A stretch of 45,266 bases of DNA from Pelargonium nanum (GCA_036897485.1 JAYMTF010000209.1:1-45266); one strand, 5' to 3'. Counted from the first letter of the stretch, positions 10,027 through 21,329 are shown. Notes: generated by a model not told the origin, from the sequence alone. A program made the numbers and translations.

Positions 10027-12994
10027 TCACCTTCTATAAGGATGGTACCTTCCACCACCAGAACCTCCGCCTGCAGCACCGCCGCCACCGCCACCAGCAC
10101 CACCACCACTCCCATATCCTTTGCCACTACCATAACCGCCCCCACCGCCACTCCCAAATCCTTTACCACTGCTGCCATATCCATCAGTGCCCATATAACC
10201 ATTAGGGTTACTATAACCGGCGCCTCCATATCCACCACCACCGCCATACATGGGTGACACGAAACCAAACCCGTATCCTCCGTACCCACCATAAAAACCT
10301 GCAGCGGCAGCAGCAGCAGCAGGGTTTGCACCATAGCCTCCGGAACCGCCATAACCACCGTAGGCAACAGCATAACAGCCATAAACTCTACCCATTTCTC
10401 CACCAAATCGACCTGAATACCTGCCCCCATACCCACCACCTCCACCATTGCCAAAGTCGCCATAAGACTTTCCACCACCGCCGCCTCCGCCACTGTAATC
10501 ACCACCAGCTCTCTTTGGTTCAGCCCTCTTTATTTCCACCTATATGTATCATTTTAGGATGTGTTAGATATTTCATTTGAAACTCGTATAGTTGAGGGAA
10601 GACGACTTTCATTTAAAGTGAAACACATACCTGTCTACCTCCAAGTTCGTGTTTTTCACCGTCAGAGAAAATCTTCTCAACAGAATCTTCACTCTCAAAG
10701 GTGACAAATCCGAAGCCCCTAGACCTCCCAGTGGTATGATCAAGCATAATCTGGTGATCAACAATGCTTCCGTACGGCTCAAAATACTCCTTTAACTGGT
10801 CTGCAGCATCAAACCGCACAATCAAAACAAATGATCAATTGAGATAAGAAAGGATTAATTCTACCAATAGTAGACAAATTATGGCCTAATACCCAATTTG
10901 GCACATAACTAAAAATTGTCAATTTACGGACATCAATACAAACTGTTAGTCCCATCAATTTGACGGCATCTACCGAATTGGGTGCATATTAATACAAATT
11001 CCGTGTACCGCTAATGACATTAATCCAAAAGGAAACAACTGGAAGTGAAGAACGACCGTCACCTTCAGTCAAAGATGGTGGTATTCCCCCGACAAAAATC
11101 TTCCTTGTTTTTGATGTCCCTTTAACCTCCATATTCTCCCTTGGAACTGTCCTCTTCACTTCAACCTGAAACGAGAATGCACTAGAATAAGCTACAGACG
11201 CATGCAAAAATACCCATAACCTACAATAGCAAAAATGTGAATAATACCATTCTGCCATCTATAACATGGTCTTTCTCTAAAACTTTGTCGGCAACTGCTG
11301 AGTCAGCAAATGTTACAAATCCAAACCCCCTTGGCCTTCCAGAATGTTTATCCCTCATTATTACAGAATCTACGACTTCCCCATACTTGCTGAAGTAACT
11401 AGTAAAAGTGTCTGTAAAACGAACATTTAAATGATTGTTTGAAATTGAAAAGCATAGCAGCAAGCTAGAAATTTCACTTTTTCCGCTTATGCATGCTTAT
11501 GCGTGTGTCAATGCTAAATACAAGTTACAAGTATTTGAGTTTCGATTAATAACATGAAACATTGTGAATGGTGTCCTTAGTTAATGCAGGAAAGCAACAA
11601 AATATATACTGATAAATTGAATGAAAAGTAAATTTAACACCATGACTAGAGTTCAATATAGCATTTTATCTCCATTTGACAAGTGTATTGTATTAGTTTT
11701 ATGACTTCATGCAACTACAAGTCTACAACAAAAATCCTAAGGTTAAACCAGACTTATTATACATAATAATGACTATACATTTACCTATAAGAATCAAATA
11801 ACTCATTGGTACTCATGATTGTACAAAGGTAACTGCCACAAAAGTGGGAGTGAAGCACGAGAATTTACATCTCTTTCACAATTAATTTGGTAATTCCTAA
11901 ACTAGCGAACTTTTAGAGAGATATCCCTGAACCCCAGAAATATCATATGTCAGTTAATTACATCTAAAGGTTAGTTTGTAAGAGACATAATTGTCAACAA
12001 AAGTTAGTACAAAACAAATCCACGACATATACACTTCTACATTAGCATAATCAAAAGAATAAAACAGGATGTAAGTTACATGTCGCCAAGAAGGCCATAC
12101 GATGACTCTGGACAATCAAAATATATTGCTCATTAACGGAGAAAAGAAAGCCAACCCTTTTAAGTAATTAAAGGTGGAAAAGGGAAACCAATTGCAGTAT
12201 ACATGTAGAATTGACTAAAACATACGACATTCTGAGAAGAAAAAAGACTCCCGAAAAGTGTATACACATGATTTATGACTCGTGAGCCTAAATTGATATT
12301 GAAGATCAAGAAGCTATACACGCCAAAGTATTTTCTGAATGTAACCGTGAATATATATAAATATATATATATATATATTTACACACAAATGCATCATTAC
12401 GGATACATAATGATCAAGAATTCCATCAAATTAGAATAGAACTCCGGGACACACTATCACTTCAATCCTACATTCCAATAGTTCCAATTACAATTACATT
12501 TAACACAAGCATGCAAAAACTCAACTTTGAGCAAAACTAACCTAAATTCAACCAACTCTAACTGTTCCAATTCCACTCAAGCTCATAAAATTTAGCATTT
12601 AACACAACACAAACCAAAACTGCAAGAAACTTGACATACCTTCAGTAGTCTCCCAAGAAACTCCTCCAACAAAAAGCTTTCTACCACAAAAGAAACAGAA
12701 AAACCAAAACCACAGTTATTATTCTCCATTGACGACCATGCAAATTCGGCAGATTTCCTAAAACTCACACAACAAGTTTACATTTTTTTTTTTTTTACAA
12801 AAATCTAAGGATCTAACAAGAACCCTAACACCTTCACAAACTAACCCTGAAGCTGAATCACGAGGATCGACGCTTTGCCTTATCTCCTCACTATCTAAAT
12901 TAGTATTCGAATCGACTCTGTATTCCGAATAATCCTCGTGCTGGTGTCGGTGTTGTGTTTCTTCGTAATCGTAATCTCCAAAACCACCATCCAT
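10027..12994 (-). CDS. glycine-rich RNA-binding protein with two RRM domains (hnRNP A/B-like, RBGD type)
   Basis: Six exons, 5' to 3' on the minus strand: 12994-12846, 12680-12640, 11411-11248, 11165-11063, 10800-10631, 10539-10027; 379 residues. RRM1 has RNP2 KLFVGG at about residue 51 and RNP1 RGFGFVTF at 91-98. RRM2 has RNP2 KIFVGG at 140-145 and RNP1 RGFGFVTF at 180-187. From about 220 to the end the chain is Gly/Tyr/Ser-rich low complexity with one alanine run. It resembles plant two-RRM glycine-rich proteins, likely nuclear or shuttling mRNA-binding factors; low-complexity tails of this sort often condense. ATG 12994 is followed directly by an acidic N-terminus. A leader intron at 13140-13041 has good GT/AG ends. 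Exon 2 is only 41 nt, and intron 2 is long (1,228 nt) with a TA microsatellite at 12350-12379. Confidence 0.93.
12350..12379. repeat. TA microsatellite in intron 2 of the RNA-binding protein gene
   Basis: An AT dinucleotide run of about 30 bp with one interruption. Confidence 0.8.
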
Positions 12995-13342
12995 GGTGTT
13001 TTTTGGGGGCTTTTGGCCCTCCTCTCAATACCTATAAAACCTGCAAATAAAGAGACAATTTTATCGGAAATTTTCTCTAAAACCCTAATCAGAAACCCTA
13101 ATTAGAACCCTAGCGCCTCCGATCCGGGTCGGGTCTGTACCTTTCCTACCTAGCTAGGGTTAGTGGTGGAGCTGTGGGTTGGAGATTGGGGTTGAGGAAG
13201 ACGAAGACGACGACGACGGTACAGAGAAACCCTAGCCAGAGAGCTTGAAACGGCGACGTTTTGATGCGTCTGAGACTCTGAGCTGTGTGTGTTTCGAGTC
13301 TAGAGAACCTGAACTTGAACTTGACTCTGGCTTTAGTTTTGG

Positions 13343-13352
13343 TTTTTATATA
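13343..13352 (-). promoter_or_regulatory. TATA box of the RNA-binding protein gene
   Basis: On the minus strand this reads TATATAAAAA. It lies about 350 bp upstream of the start codon and about 200 bp upstream of the leader intron. Transcription would start near 13315. The ACGACGCCGT motif at 13373-13382 lies about 20 bp further upstream. Confidence 0.55.
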
Positions 13353-13372
13353 GGAGGAGATATATGGATATG

Positions 13373-13382
13373 AGACGACGCC
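13373..13382. promoter_or_regulatory. ACGACGCCGT promoter motif
   Basis: A near-palindrome just upstream of the TATA box, reading AAAACGGCGTCGT on the gene's own strand. Related words occur upstream of two other genes in the window (22674-22683 and 31590-31599). Confidence 0.35.
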
Positions 13383-13429
13383 GTTTTGTGTGTTGATTTT
13401 TTTGGGGTTTATGTGGAGCTCACTATTTG

Positions 13430-14530
13430 CACCCCAGGTCCTCTAAATTCTCAAAATTGTAAAATAACACCGGACAAAATTCAACATCTTCCGAAATTAA
13501 TATCTCAAATTTCAAAGTCGGAAAGAGTTGACAATTTAGATTTTTGGGGGGTTTGGATTTTACATATAAAATGTGTGGAGTTTTAGTATCTAACATTCTA
13601 ACTCGATAACCACGTGTAATATATTTCAAACCCGGAAAAGAAAATCAAGTTTCAGCTGTTCTTTAGGTCGAATTCAAGTTATCAACTTGAAAGTTAAATG
13701 ACTGCTTGATTTAAAGATCATATCAATCCAACTAATTTCTCTCGTCTTGCTCTCGTGTTTCTTTCTTGTATTTGTATATATGAACTCGTACCTCTAATTG
13801 AACTGTTCCTATATTAGGAAGAGTTTAAGGGCACAAATTATTCGCATCAGGACGGTATTAAGGAAGACGAAGGCTGGGTGCAGAAATCCTATCAATTAAT
13901 GTTTAATGTGGTGGCTGCAATGTTGTAAATAGTTGATTCAAACCCATTAGACCAACCGTTCTGCAATTTGGGTGATTCGGGAACTCAGTCAGACCAATTC
14001 AAATTTTGGGTTGAAATTGTTTCATCCAAACCCGACCTAAGATGTTTTAGGATGCGAGTTGAGTTCGAATTTGTTTGCAAAATGTACAGATACGAGTTTG
14101 TCAAATCCCAACTTGATTTGACTCATTTTATGCAACCCGAATCCGAAAAAAGGCAAGTCAAATTCAGGTGCACGAGGGTTTGTGTCTAATTTCCTAGCTC
14201 TAGGCAAGCTTGATCAATATCAATTACCAGTTTGAATCAAATCAACCCATAATAATAGTCAAAACATGCAAAAAAACAAATTTGATTACATTACTGATTA
14301 AACAGGTCGAATAGGTCAAATCAGTCATCCAATTAACATACTGATTCGATTTCCGATCCAACTGGTCCAATCTGTCCGACAGGCCGCCCCGTTACATAGG
14401 TACATGACATTTACAATTTGCAAGAAACATACGAAAAGACTACACCAACAAGCTAAAGTTACAATCTAAGTATACCTTGTGATTCAGGCCGCAGGCTTAA
14501 CACGGGCCGTACAGTTACCAAACCTTGTCC
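13430..14530. other. intergenic region with decayed repeats
   Basis: Between the promoter of the RNA-binding protein gene and the 3' end of the FHA gene. It holds the repeat at 13960-14202 and a further GGTCGAATAGGTCAAATC-like stretch (14290-14395) that looks repeat-derived. No gene is seen. Confidence 0.5.
13960..14202. mobile_element. decayed TAGAGCTG-type element
   Basis: Starts near GCAATTTGGGTGATTCGGG and ends CCTAGCTCTAGG. The interior is rich in CCCGACC, CAACCCGAATCC and related words, as in the other copies. An open frame of 73 codons runs through it but has no coding character. Confidence 0.35.
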
Positions 14531-14670
14531 GCTAAATGCCTAGGCACATTGAGGCCGGAGAATAGTAATTCGATAAAAACACGACCATCTTTTGGCCCGG
14601 CTCGTTTAGGCCAGCATTGCTGGGTATGCAAACAAGCATATTCACAATGTGTCTAGCCGTACTAGATGCA

Positions 14671-16971
14671 TCAATCATCCATTTCTTCGTCTTCATCATC
14701 ATCCAATTCGTCTTCAACAAACTCCTCTTCTTCCTCTTCATCTTCATCGCCTTCTTGATTCAAATCTTCATCGTTGACTATAAACCCTCCAAGCGTTTCA
14801 TCATCTTCGTCTTCGTCTAAACCGACACTACTAGTATTTTTCTGTTGAGAAGTCCTATTATCTTTTGTATCCTTTGATCTTGTAGAGTATTTAGGTTTAG
14901 CAACCTTTCTTACTTTGTTGGCGAGCGCCTTATCATCTTCGCTCTCATCAGTCCAATCATCATCATCATCGCCCCCATTGTTCTTCTCTTTCACCTTCTT
15001 CCTCTTCCTCCCAGTACCCTTCTTATTTTTCTCAGAAAAATCGTCGTCGTCGTCATCATCACTACCTCGTTTATGTTCCTCGAGAAACCAATCCCAATCC
15101 TTCATATGGAGGATCCTCTGCTTCGGATAGCAATCAAATTCATGGCCCATTACAAGAAAACCAAACTCTGCAAGTGCCGGAAATAACATGGTTCAATCAG
15201 CAAAAACACGCATAATAGTTATGACATCGATACAAAGGACAAAGATGCAACATTTTCAACAGAAACTCGAAAACAACCCTCCACGCATTCAGCTTGAATA
15301 GCTACAATAAACCAAACAAACTCTCGTTTTCTATGGAAATATGCTTAAGAACTTCTCGGACAAGTGCATCATCTCAAACAAAAGCGAAGTTCGATTTCTC
15401 AGCAGCCAACCAACCAAAAAAGTGTAGAATCACAATTATAACACACCAAAATACACATTCGTTTCCTAGTTCTTCTGAGCTAAAAAAACCAACTAGTTAG
15501 AGATTCAAATCTGAAAAATTGACCACTTGTTTAGTAAAATACTCATCATGGATTCAAATTGAATAGCAAAAATGAACTAAATAAACGCTACATGAACAAC
15601 AACACGGCAACCAAACAAACTGGTTGGTAAGAGAGGCTGAACTAGAAATCAAATCAACTTTCACTTCCTAAACTACAACAAGCTATGAATTTCTCAGACA
15701 AATGCATAGCAAGCTAGTACTGTAGCTGTATATACATAGCTAAGCATCGTTTCATAACATACAAGTTTGGTTCTTTTCTTTTCTTATCTAGTTATTTCCT
15801 GAGCAACCACACAGAGTATTAGTATTAGAAGTAGTTCAGACTAGAAAATATTGACTACTTATTTCACGAAATAATTATCATGCATTCAAGTTGAACAGCT
15901 AAAATGCATAAATTTGAAACTCGGAACCTAATAATTGCTGCACTTACACACACAAGTTCAATTCTTTTCTTTTCTTTTTCTTTTCCTAGTTATTTTCTAA
16001 GCAACCAAACAGAGAATTGAGATTTGAATTAGTTCAGACTAGAAAGAACTGACAACTTATTCCACAAAATATTTATCCTGCATTCAAATTCAAATTCAAC
16101 GGCTAAAATTCTTAAATTTCAAACCTTTCAACACTCAGAAGCTAATAAGAACAAAACTGAAACAGAAACACACACCTTCATTTTCTAAGCAACCAAACAG
16201 TCGAATGAATTTTATAGTTTTCATAAATTAAGTATCATGCATTCAAATTCAACAGCTAAAATGCATAACTCTCAAAACCTTTGAACACTCGAAGCTAACA
16301 AGAACAGCACTAAAACCCACAACTTCATTTTCTTTTCTTTTCCTATTCATTTTCTGAGCAACCAAACAGTTAACTGAGATTTTAAACTTTTCACAGATTA
16401 AGTATCATGCATTCAAACTGAACAGCTAAAATGCATCAATTTCAAAACCTTTAACACTCAGAGAAGCTGACAAGAGCAACACTAAAACACACAACTTCAT
16501 TTTCTTTTCTTTTCCAAGCTATTTTCTCAGCAACCAAACAGCAAAACAAGATTCAAATCAGTTCAAAACCAAACCTCTGACAACATCTATGCCCGAAACA
16601 TCAATGCTCCGCAAATTCACAGCGATTTCTCGCTCTTTTTCCTTCTCGTCCTCATGGATCTCAAGTTTCTTCAACGTGAACCAAACAAGGCTCTTCCCGG
16701 AGACGCAGAACTCATCGCCGCCGACCAGCTCAGCCTTCTCGAAGCTTCTGAAAACCCTAATTTCTCCGCCGATTCTGCTCCGAACCCAAACTGGGTTCTT
16801 CCCCAGAACTTGACACGAAACCCTAGGGTCCGTTTGGGAGCGAAAATAAAACAAAAGGTGGTTACGAGAAACGGTTTTGTCGTCGGTTTGAAATCCATGG
16901 CCTCTCCCAAACAGTGCCTTTGAGTCCGATTTCAATGCGAATTTTGACCCATCTTCGCCTTCTATCTCCAT
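14671..16971 (-). CDS. FHA-domain protein with highly acidic C-terminal tail
   Basis: Two exons on the minus strand, 16971-16575 and 15167-14671; 297 residues. The N-terminal domain (about 1-105) is FHA-like, with Gly-Arg at 22-23, SRNH at 35-38 and a later Asn near 59, the layout expected for phosphothreonine recognition. Exon 2 opens with a conserved-looking segment (GHEFDCYP, then KDWDWFLEE, about 140-163). It then becomes a tail of Asp/Glu runs alternating with Lys/Arg-rich patches that could act as nuclear signals. The intron (1,407 nt) has GT/AG ends and holds tandem repeats. ATG 16971 is preferred because the frame has no ATG further upstream and an out-of-frame upstream ATG stops at once. 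A nuclear or chromatin role is inference from the FHA-plus-acidic-tail layout. I do not know an established name. Confidence 0.85.
15450..16560 (-). repeat. degenerate tandem repeat array in the FHA-gene intron
   Basis: The core TTTCTNAGCAACCAAACAG recurs at about 15802, 16000, 16188, 16357 and 16529, giving periods of about 198, 188, 169 and 172 bp. Each unit also holds TTCATTTTCTTTTC, then ATCATGCATTCAAA, then ACAGCTAAAATGCAT. More diverged units extend left to about 15450. The right end abuts exon 1. Confidence 0.85.
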
Positions 16972-16979
16972 TGATTTCA

Positions 16980-18139
16980 AGCCTCCATTGAAGATTCAAA
17001 GCTTTGGACTTGAAGATGGTGTATTTTACTTTCCCATATTGCCCCTTGTCCAGTTCCTTTATTACATTATTTACCATTGGGACCGACAATTTTGGTCATG
17101 ACCCGTGACACAACACCAGTTTAATTGAATCAGGTTTGTGTTGACTAACGTGTCGAACTTGTTTAACCCTTTGTTTAATTAAAAGTGTCGTGTAACCCGT
17201 TTATCGATCCACTAATTTAAGAGTGGAAATGTAAACTTTCAAATACCTAGTTAAATAGGTCAAATATGTTAGGTTGTATTGGTTAATACCAAATTGTTCA
17301 TTTAAACGTGTTGACCCGGGTCATGTAGTTTTGAACTCAATTTATAAAACATGTTAGTCGTGCCATTTAATAAACATATCGTATTTGAATTGACCTATTT
17401 AACATAACACTAAATTTTCAACACGACACGAACGTAAATTGTCACCGCTAATTACAACCCATTATTTCAAACCCGGCATCTATCGAAAGAAGAAAAAATC
17501 TAATTTGGTCAGACAAGGAAGCAGATGAATTGTTAAACCATATTTACTTTTTTTTTTATTTATCAATTGAGCTGCACAACAAGGGCAATCGAGAATTTGA
17601 AGCGCTTAAACCGTTTGTCCCAACATGTCTCGGTAAACCATATTTACTTTGTTTACTTTGTTATAGTAACATAACAGTATCAATTTTGGACCAATTAAGT
17701 GATTGAACTATAAAATGGCTTGCCCAATCCATTCGACCTGTTTCACGACATGATTAAGTAAACGGATTGGATTAATCAACACTATCACAATTAAGCCGAA
17801 CTTAAACTCGCTATTCATGTAAAGTCACTGGTCATGACTTGAATTGTCAGTCCTAATTGTTCGAGTTAAAAGAGAATCTTGAGATATACAAGCTTTGACA
17901 ATCTACGGTTGCTCGCACAATCAATGGTAGCATCTCCTTCCCCAAATTCTCCAAACTCGGTCCAAAAATCCACTCCAACCCGTAATTGTTGATCACGACA
18001 ACAAAACTGACCTGAAAAGACGGACAAAACTATCAGCGTATGCCATTTTACAGCACATTGTTGCGAAAACGAGTTTAGTTGTTTAGGTTTCAAATCTAAC
18101 ACATGTATTTGAAGAAGCAATGACGATAGTTCTACCTAA
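16980..18139. other. intergenic region between two minus-strand genes
   Basis: About 1.16 kb holding the FHA-gene promoter and the 3' untranslated region of the unrecognised gene. Much of 17095-17860 is decayed dispersed repeat. An open frame at 17866-18120 (-) lies just past the stop codon of the unrecognised gene and is most likely its 3' untranslated region. No TATA box is clear. Confidence 0.5.
17095..17460. repeat. dispersed repeat (CGTGTC/ACCCG-rich)
   Basis: Contains GACCCGTGACAC, GTGTCGTGTAACCCG, GTTGACCCGGGTCATG and CAACACGACACGAACG, related to the segment at 1030-1320. A further fragment lies at about 17690-17860. It looks like an old insertion in the promoter region of the FHA gene. 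Confidence 0.45.
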
Positions 18140-19886
18140 TCACATCGACCTCCTCCGAACCCGAAATCTAGTTTTCATAGGTGGTTGGTCGGGAATCTCC
18201 AAAGCTCTTCTAATTTTAATCTTAAGGGGGCGTGCTTCGATCTCATTGTCACCTAATTTAACCTCTGGTTCATTCAGATTCGACGGTGACATGGAGGAGC
18301 TCGTTGCACCAACCGCTCCAAGACCCGTGGAAGAAGAAGACTCCTTGAGAGTGCCTTTAAGTGCTCTAATTTGCTCCATCTGAACAAAAAGATACCACAA
18401 GTAATTACATGGTTTCTTGCATGATACAGTTAAAAATGTATCTTCTTGCTTACCAACATCTTGTCACGTTTCCTGCTGCGAGTTCCCTACGGAAAAAATG
18501 TATATTTCATGTCAGCTTCCTAAACGAGAGACATGCTAGCGAGGAACGTGAACCTACCATGTGAGCTAACCTTGAGAATGTTTTCCATCTCGTTTATCTG
18601 CACCATCTGCACACAAAAACGACTATAAGCATTTAAATGGATTCTTGCTCTGCATTATCACACACACACACACATATATATATATATAATATGTGTGTGT
18701 CTCTTCTCCTTACCAACTTCTGTTCTCGTTCTTTACTTTCAGCACTCTGCTTCAATAGGTCGTATGCAAAGGTGTAAGGCTCCTGCACTCTAGATCGTGA
18801 TGTTTAGACATTTTTGACAACACAAAAACAATTAGAGCTGGCAATTTGGACCCGAACCCATGGGCACCAAAAACCCGACCCACATGTTAGCAGGTTTGGG
18901 TCACATATAGCAGGTCCAATTAATTTTCGGGCCGGGTTTGACACGCGGAAACTGCAAGTCGTGTGACCTACACATTTTACATGTAAAACCCGCATCTCTT
19001 TCGGGTCGGGTTGGGAGAGGCCTTTCAACCTGAACCCGAAATTTCAGCTCTAGTAAAAATATTAACTCAAAACAAATACAATCACCTGTAAATCAATGGT
19101 GGAAAGCAACTGTTCCACATTAGGATCCTCACAAACATCAACAAGCACGGGGCTCCCATCATCTCCAAATGGGTCCGTACAAACAGGTAGTTCATTAACG
19201 CCCTCCAACCCAAAGTCACAGCCAGAATTTGTCTCAGTTACATGAGATTGCCGAGCTGGAGAGGGTGTATCAACTCGGGCTTCAGTATGCTGTAAATTCA
19301 AAGCATGTAATCACTCTGTTCCCTAAGCCTTTAATGTTTTGCGGATAATAACAGAGAAATCAGAAACCGGGGTAGGAGCATTACAAACATATCTAAAAAC
19401 ACTGACCATTCAACAGTAACTTTCCCATATCACAACTGTGAACAACTTGAAACATGAGCGCTCTTGTAAACAAAATGAGTACTTGATCCAAGCTTTTACA
19501 TGATTTTCAATTGTATATAGAGTGTCACACAAACTATTACATGTTTTGGTTCAATAATCAACTAATGAGCAATAAACTAGAATCATTCAAATTGTAAATC
19601 CCATTCAAATGATTTGTAGGGTAGTCCAAAATTTTGTATAATAGATTTAATAACATAATAGATATCTTTGCATGATACAGTACTTCAAGAAAAAAAAAAA
19701 CAACCTTAGTTACAATAACACCGGTATATTATGGGTTCTGGTACAACACAAAATTAAACTTGAAAGTTGAAATAATGTGTTCATCAATCTGAGTTTAGTT
19801 ACACGTGCTTTCACTTAGTTAAGGACCATGAAAAATGTCTGTTTCAGCATTGGTGATATAACGAACCTCTTTAAGAAAACCAAATA

Positions 19887-19928
<42 letters not shown>

Positions 19929-21134
19929 TTCATAATGCTTAATGATATTAAGACAACGGAGCCAGATAATGAATATGCTGATCTATTTCCTTTCATATTC
20001 TCTGTTTCTAGTGTAAAAGTGTATGCTTAAGGAGTTCGTTCACCGTATCAGTCGAACATGGATGTCTTACATACATGAATAAAACAATAGGTTCACAATG
20101 TTATATGTGATTGATGGCATTAGTCCTACATACATTTCTACACTTATCAATAAGTCCATCAACATAGAATTAACCTTGATCCAAAACTAACATTTCCTAA
20201 CCTTTTCACCAATGTCATTGCATGGAGTCCTTGGAACTTCAAATTGTTTGCCGACCACCCCACTAGCTAGTTCTTTTATCCTACTCAGCGAATGGACTTG
20301 CTCATTGTTTAAGCCTTTGCACGACATCCTGCTAATCTTGTCTAGGATATCCTTGCAATCGTTCACCTGCACAAACTCATTGCAATTAGTCCAAAGTAAA
20401 TTATTCATTCTTCATGATAACCCGAACAAGATATTATAAAATGGGGGTGGCAGAGATGAGAATGCTGAGGTGGATGTGTGGTGACATTAGGAAGAATAAG
20501 ATTAGGAACAAGACTATTCGAGGAAAGGTTGGGGTATCGTCAATTGAAAATATGATGTGGGAAAATCTTTTAAGATAATTTGGACATGTGGAGCGCAAAG
20601 AGACTAGTGATCCCATGAGGAAAAGCGGGAGTATTCAAAAGGAGAGACTAAAAAGGGTAGGGGAAGTAGCAAGGAAAGACGGGATAACTCTTGGCTTAAC
20701 TAAAAAGATAGATTAGATCAGATAGAGTTTTGTGAATGGATTCATGTAGCTGAACCCGACATTTTTCAGGAAGTGGCTTGGTTGTTGTTGTTGTAGTATA
20801 ATAATTGGAACAAATATGGAACTTACCATGTTGTCAATATCAGTGCGCAATGCTCTATCAACATCACTCTCGGTAACCTATAAAACTGATTGATCCGATT
20901 AATAAGAGTAAATCTAAGGAATGATAAGAGAATTCAATTCGCAGATGTTGAAGATTTTAGTTATACCTTCTCATCTCGACCATTTATAACCGCACGTGCT
21001 ATTTCCCTCATCTTCACCAATGAGCGTACTTGCTGATCATTCAACTCTTTGTTGAAGGACATTTGATTTATGCAATCCACTATCTGTCTGCACCCGTCAA
21101 CCATCTTCTTCTCATCATCTTTATGAGGTTCCAT
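18140..21134 (-). CDS. unrecognised plant protein with a duplicated ~38-residue module and basic C-terminus
   Basis: Eight exons on the minus strand: 21134-20967, 20877-20827, 20366-20202, 19289-19086, 18782-18714, 18606-18571, 18486-18454, 18379-18140; 321 residues. All seven coding introns are phase 0. Residues 11-50 and 73-111 are related: both read M-V-x-x-C-x-x-I/V, then D-x-I-x-x-M-S, then L-N-x-x-Q-V-x-S-L, then E-I/L-A. The middle is acidic and extended. Residues about 197-242 are charged and probably helical. The end is rich in Arg/Lys, with patches that could be nuclear signals. ATG 21134 follows an acceptor directly. A 5' exon ending at 22538 would then be untranslated. It stays open in frame up to an ATG at 22699, but that ATG lies upstream of the likely promoter motif. 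No known domain is recognised and no function is proposed. Confidence 0.75.
18659..18700. repeat. compound microsatellite (CA)n(TA)n(TG)n
   Basis: CA repeats run into TA repeats and then GT repeats, forming a near-perfect palindrome of about 42 bp. It lies 13 bp from the 5' splice site of exon 5 of the unrecognised gene (donor at 18713-18712), in the intron between exons 5 and 6. Confidence 0.85.
18833..19052. mobile_element. TAGAGCTG-ended miniature element in an intron
   Basis: 220 bp beginning TAGAGCTGGCAATTT and ending AAATTTCAGCTCTA, terminal inverted repeats with few mismatches. The interior is made of ACCCGAACCC, CGGGTCGGGTTGGG and similar words. The end sequence resembles short hAT-type elements, but I could not find a clean 8-bp target duplication, so the superfamily is a guess. 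It is the best preserved of at least five related segments in the window. Confidence 0.55.
19887..19928. repeat. compound microsatellite (TG)n(AG)n
   Basis: About nine TG units followed by about twelve AG/GA units in the intron between exons 3 and 4 of the unrecognised gene. Confidence 0.9.
20440..20796 (+). mobile_element. 3' fragment of an RTE-type LINE retrotransposon
   Basis: Translating from 20447 (+) gives AEMRMLRWMCGDIRKNKIRN and, further on, FGHVERKE, the well-known C-terminal end of plant RTE-clade reverse transcriptase polyproteins. A TAA replaces the usual Trp codon before FGHV. The 3' part has ATTCATGTAGCTGACCC-like text (here with AACCCGAC) and ends in a GTT repeat, the typical RTE tail. 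The fragment is 5'-truncated, dead and antisense to the host gene, in the intron between exons 2 and 3. Confidence 0.85.
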
Positions 21135-21329
21135 CTACCCCACATCATCATAAGTTAGTAACAAGAAAAAAATCTTATCAAACCAAAATCTAGAGCCATT
21201 AACTATCTTCTCCTTATCATCTTTATGACGTATCAGCATAGTATTTTCATCCCACAAAAACAAAAGTTAGACTAAAATAATCTTATCAAACCCAAATCAC
21301 ATTTTTTATAATCGAGAACCCAATTATAA

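Noticed and set aside
9972..10505. A 177-codon open frame (-) rich in Val, Ala and Met, and an overlapping + strand frame rich in His
   Set aside because: Both are shadows of the Gly/Tyr-rich repeat in the last exon of the RNA-binding protein, read in wrong frames.
15450..16560. CRISPR-like array
   Set aside because: This is a plant nuclear intron. The units are 170-198 bp, diverged throughout and have no spacer/repeat alternation.
17866..18120. 84-codon frame (-) just downstream of the unrecognised gene's stop codon
   Set aside because: Probably 3' untranslated sequence. An alternative last exon is possible because a TTTTCAG occurs within it, but nothing else supports that.
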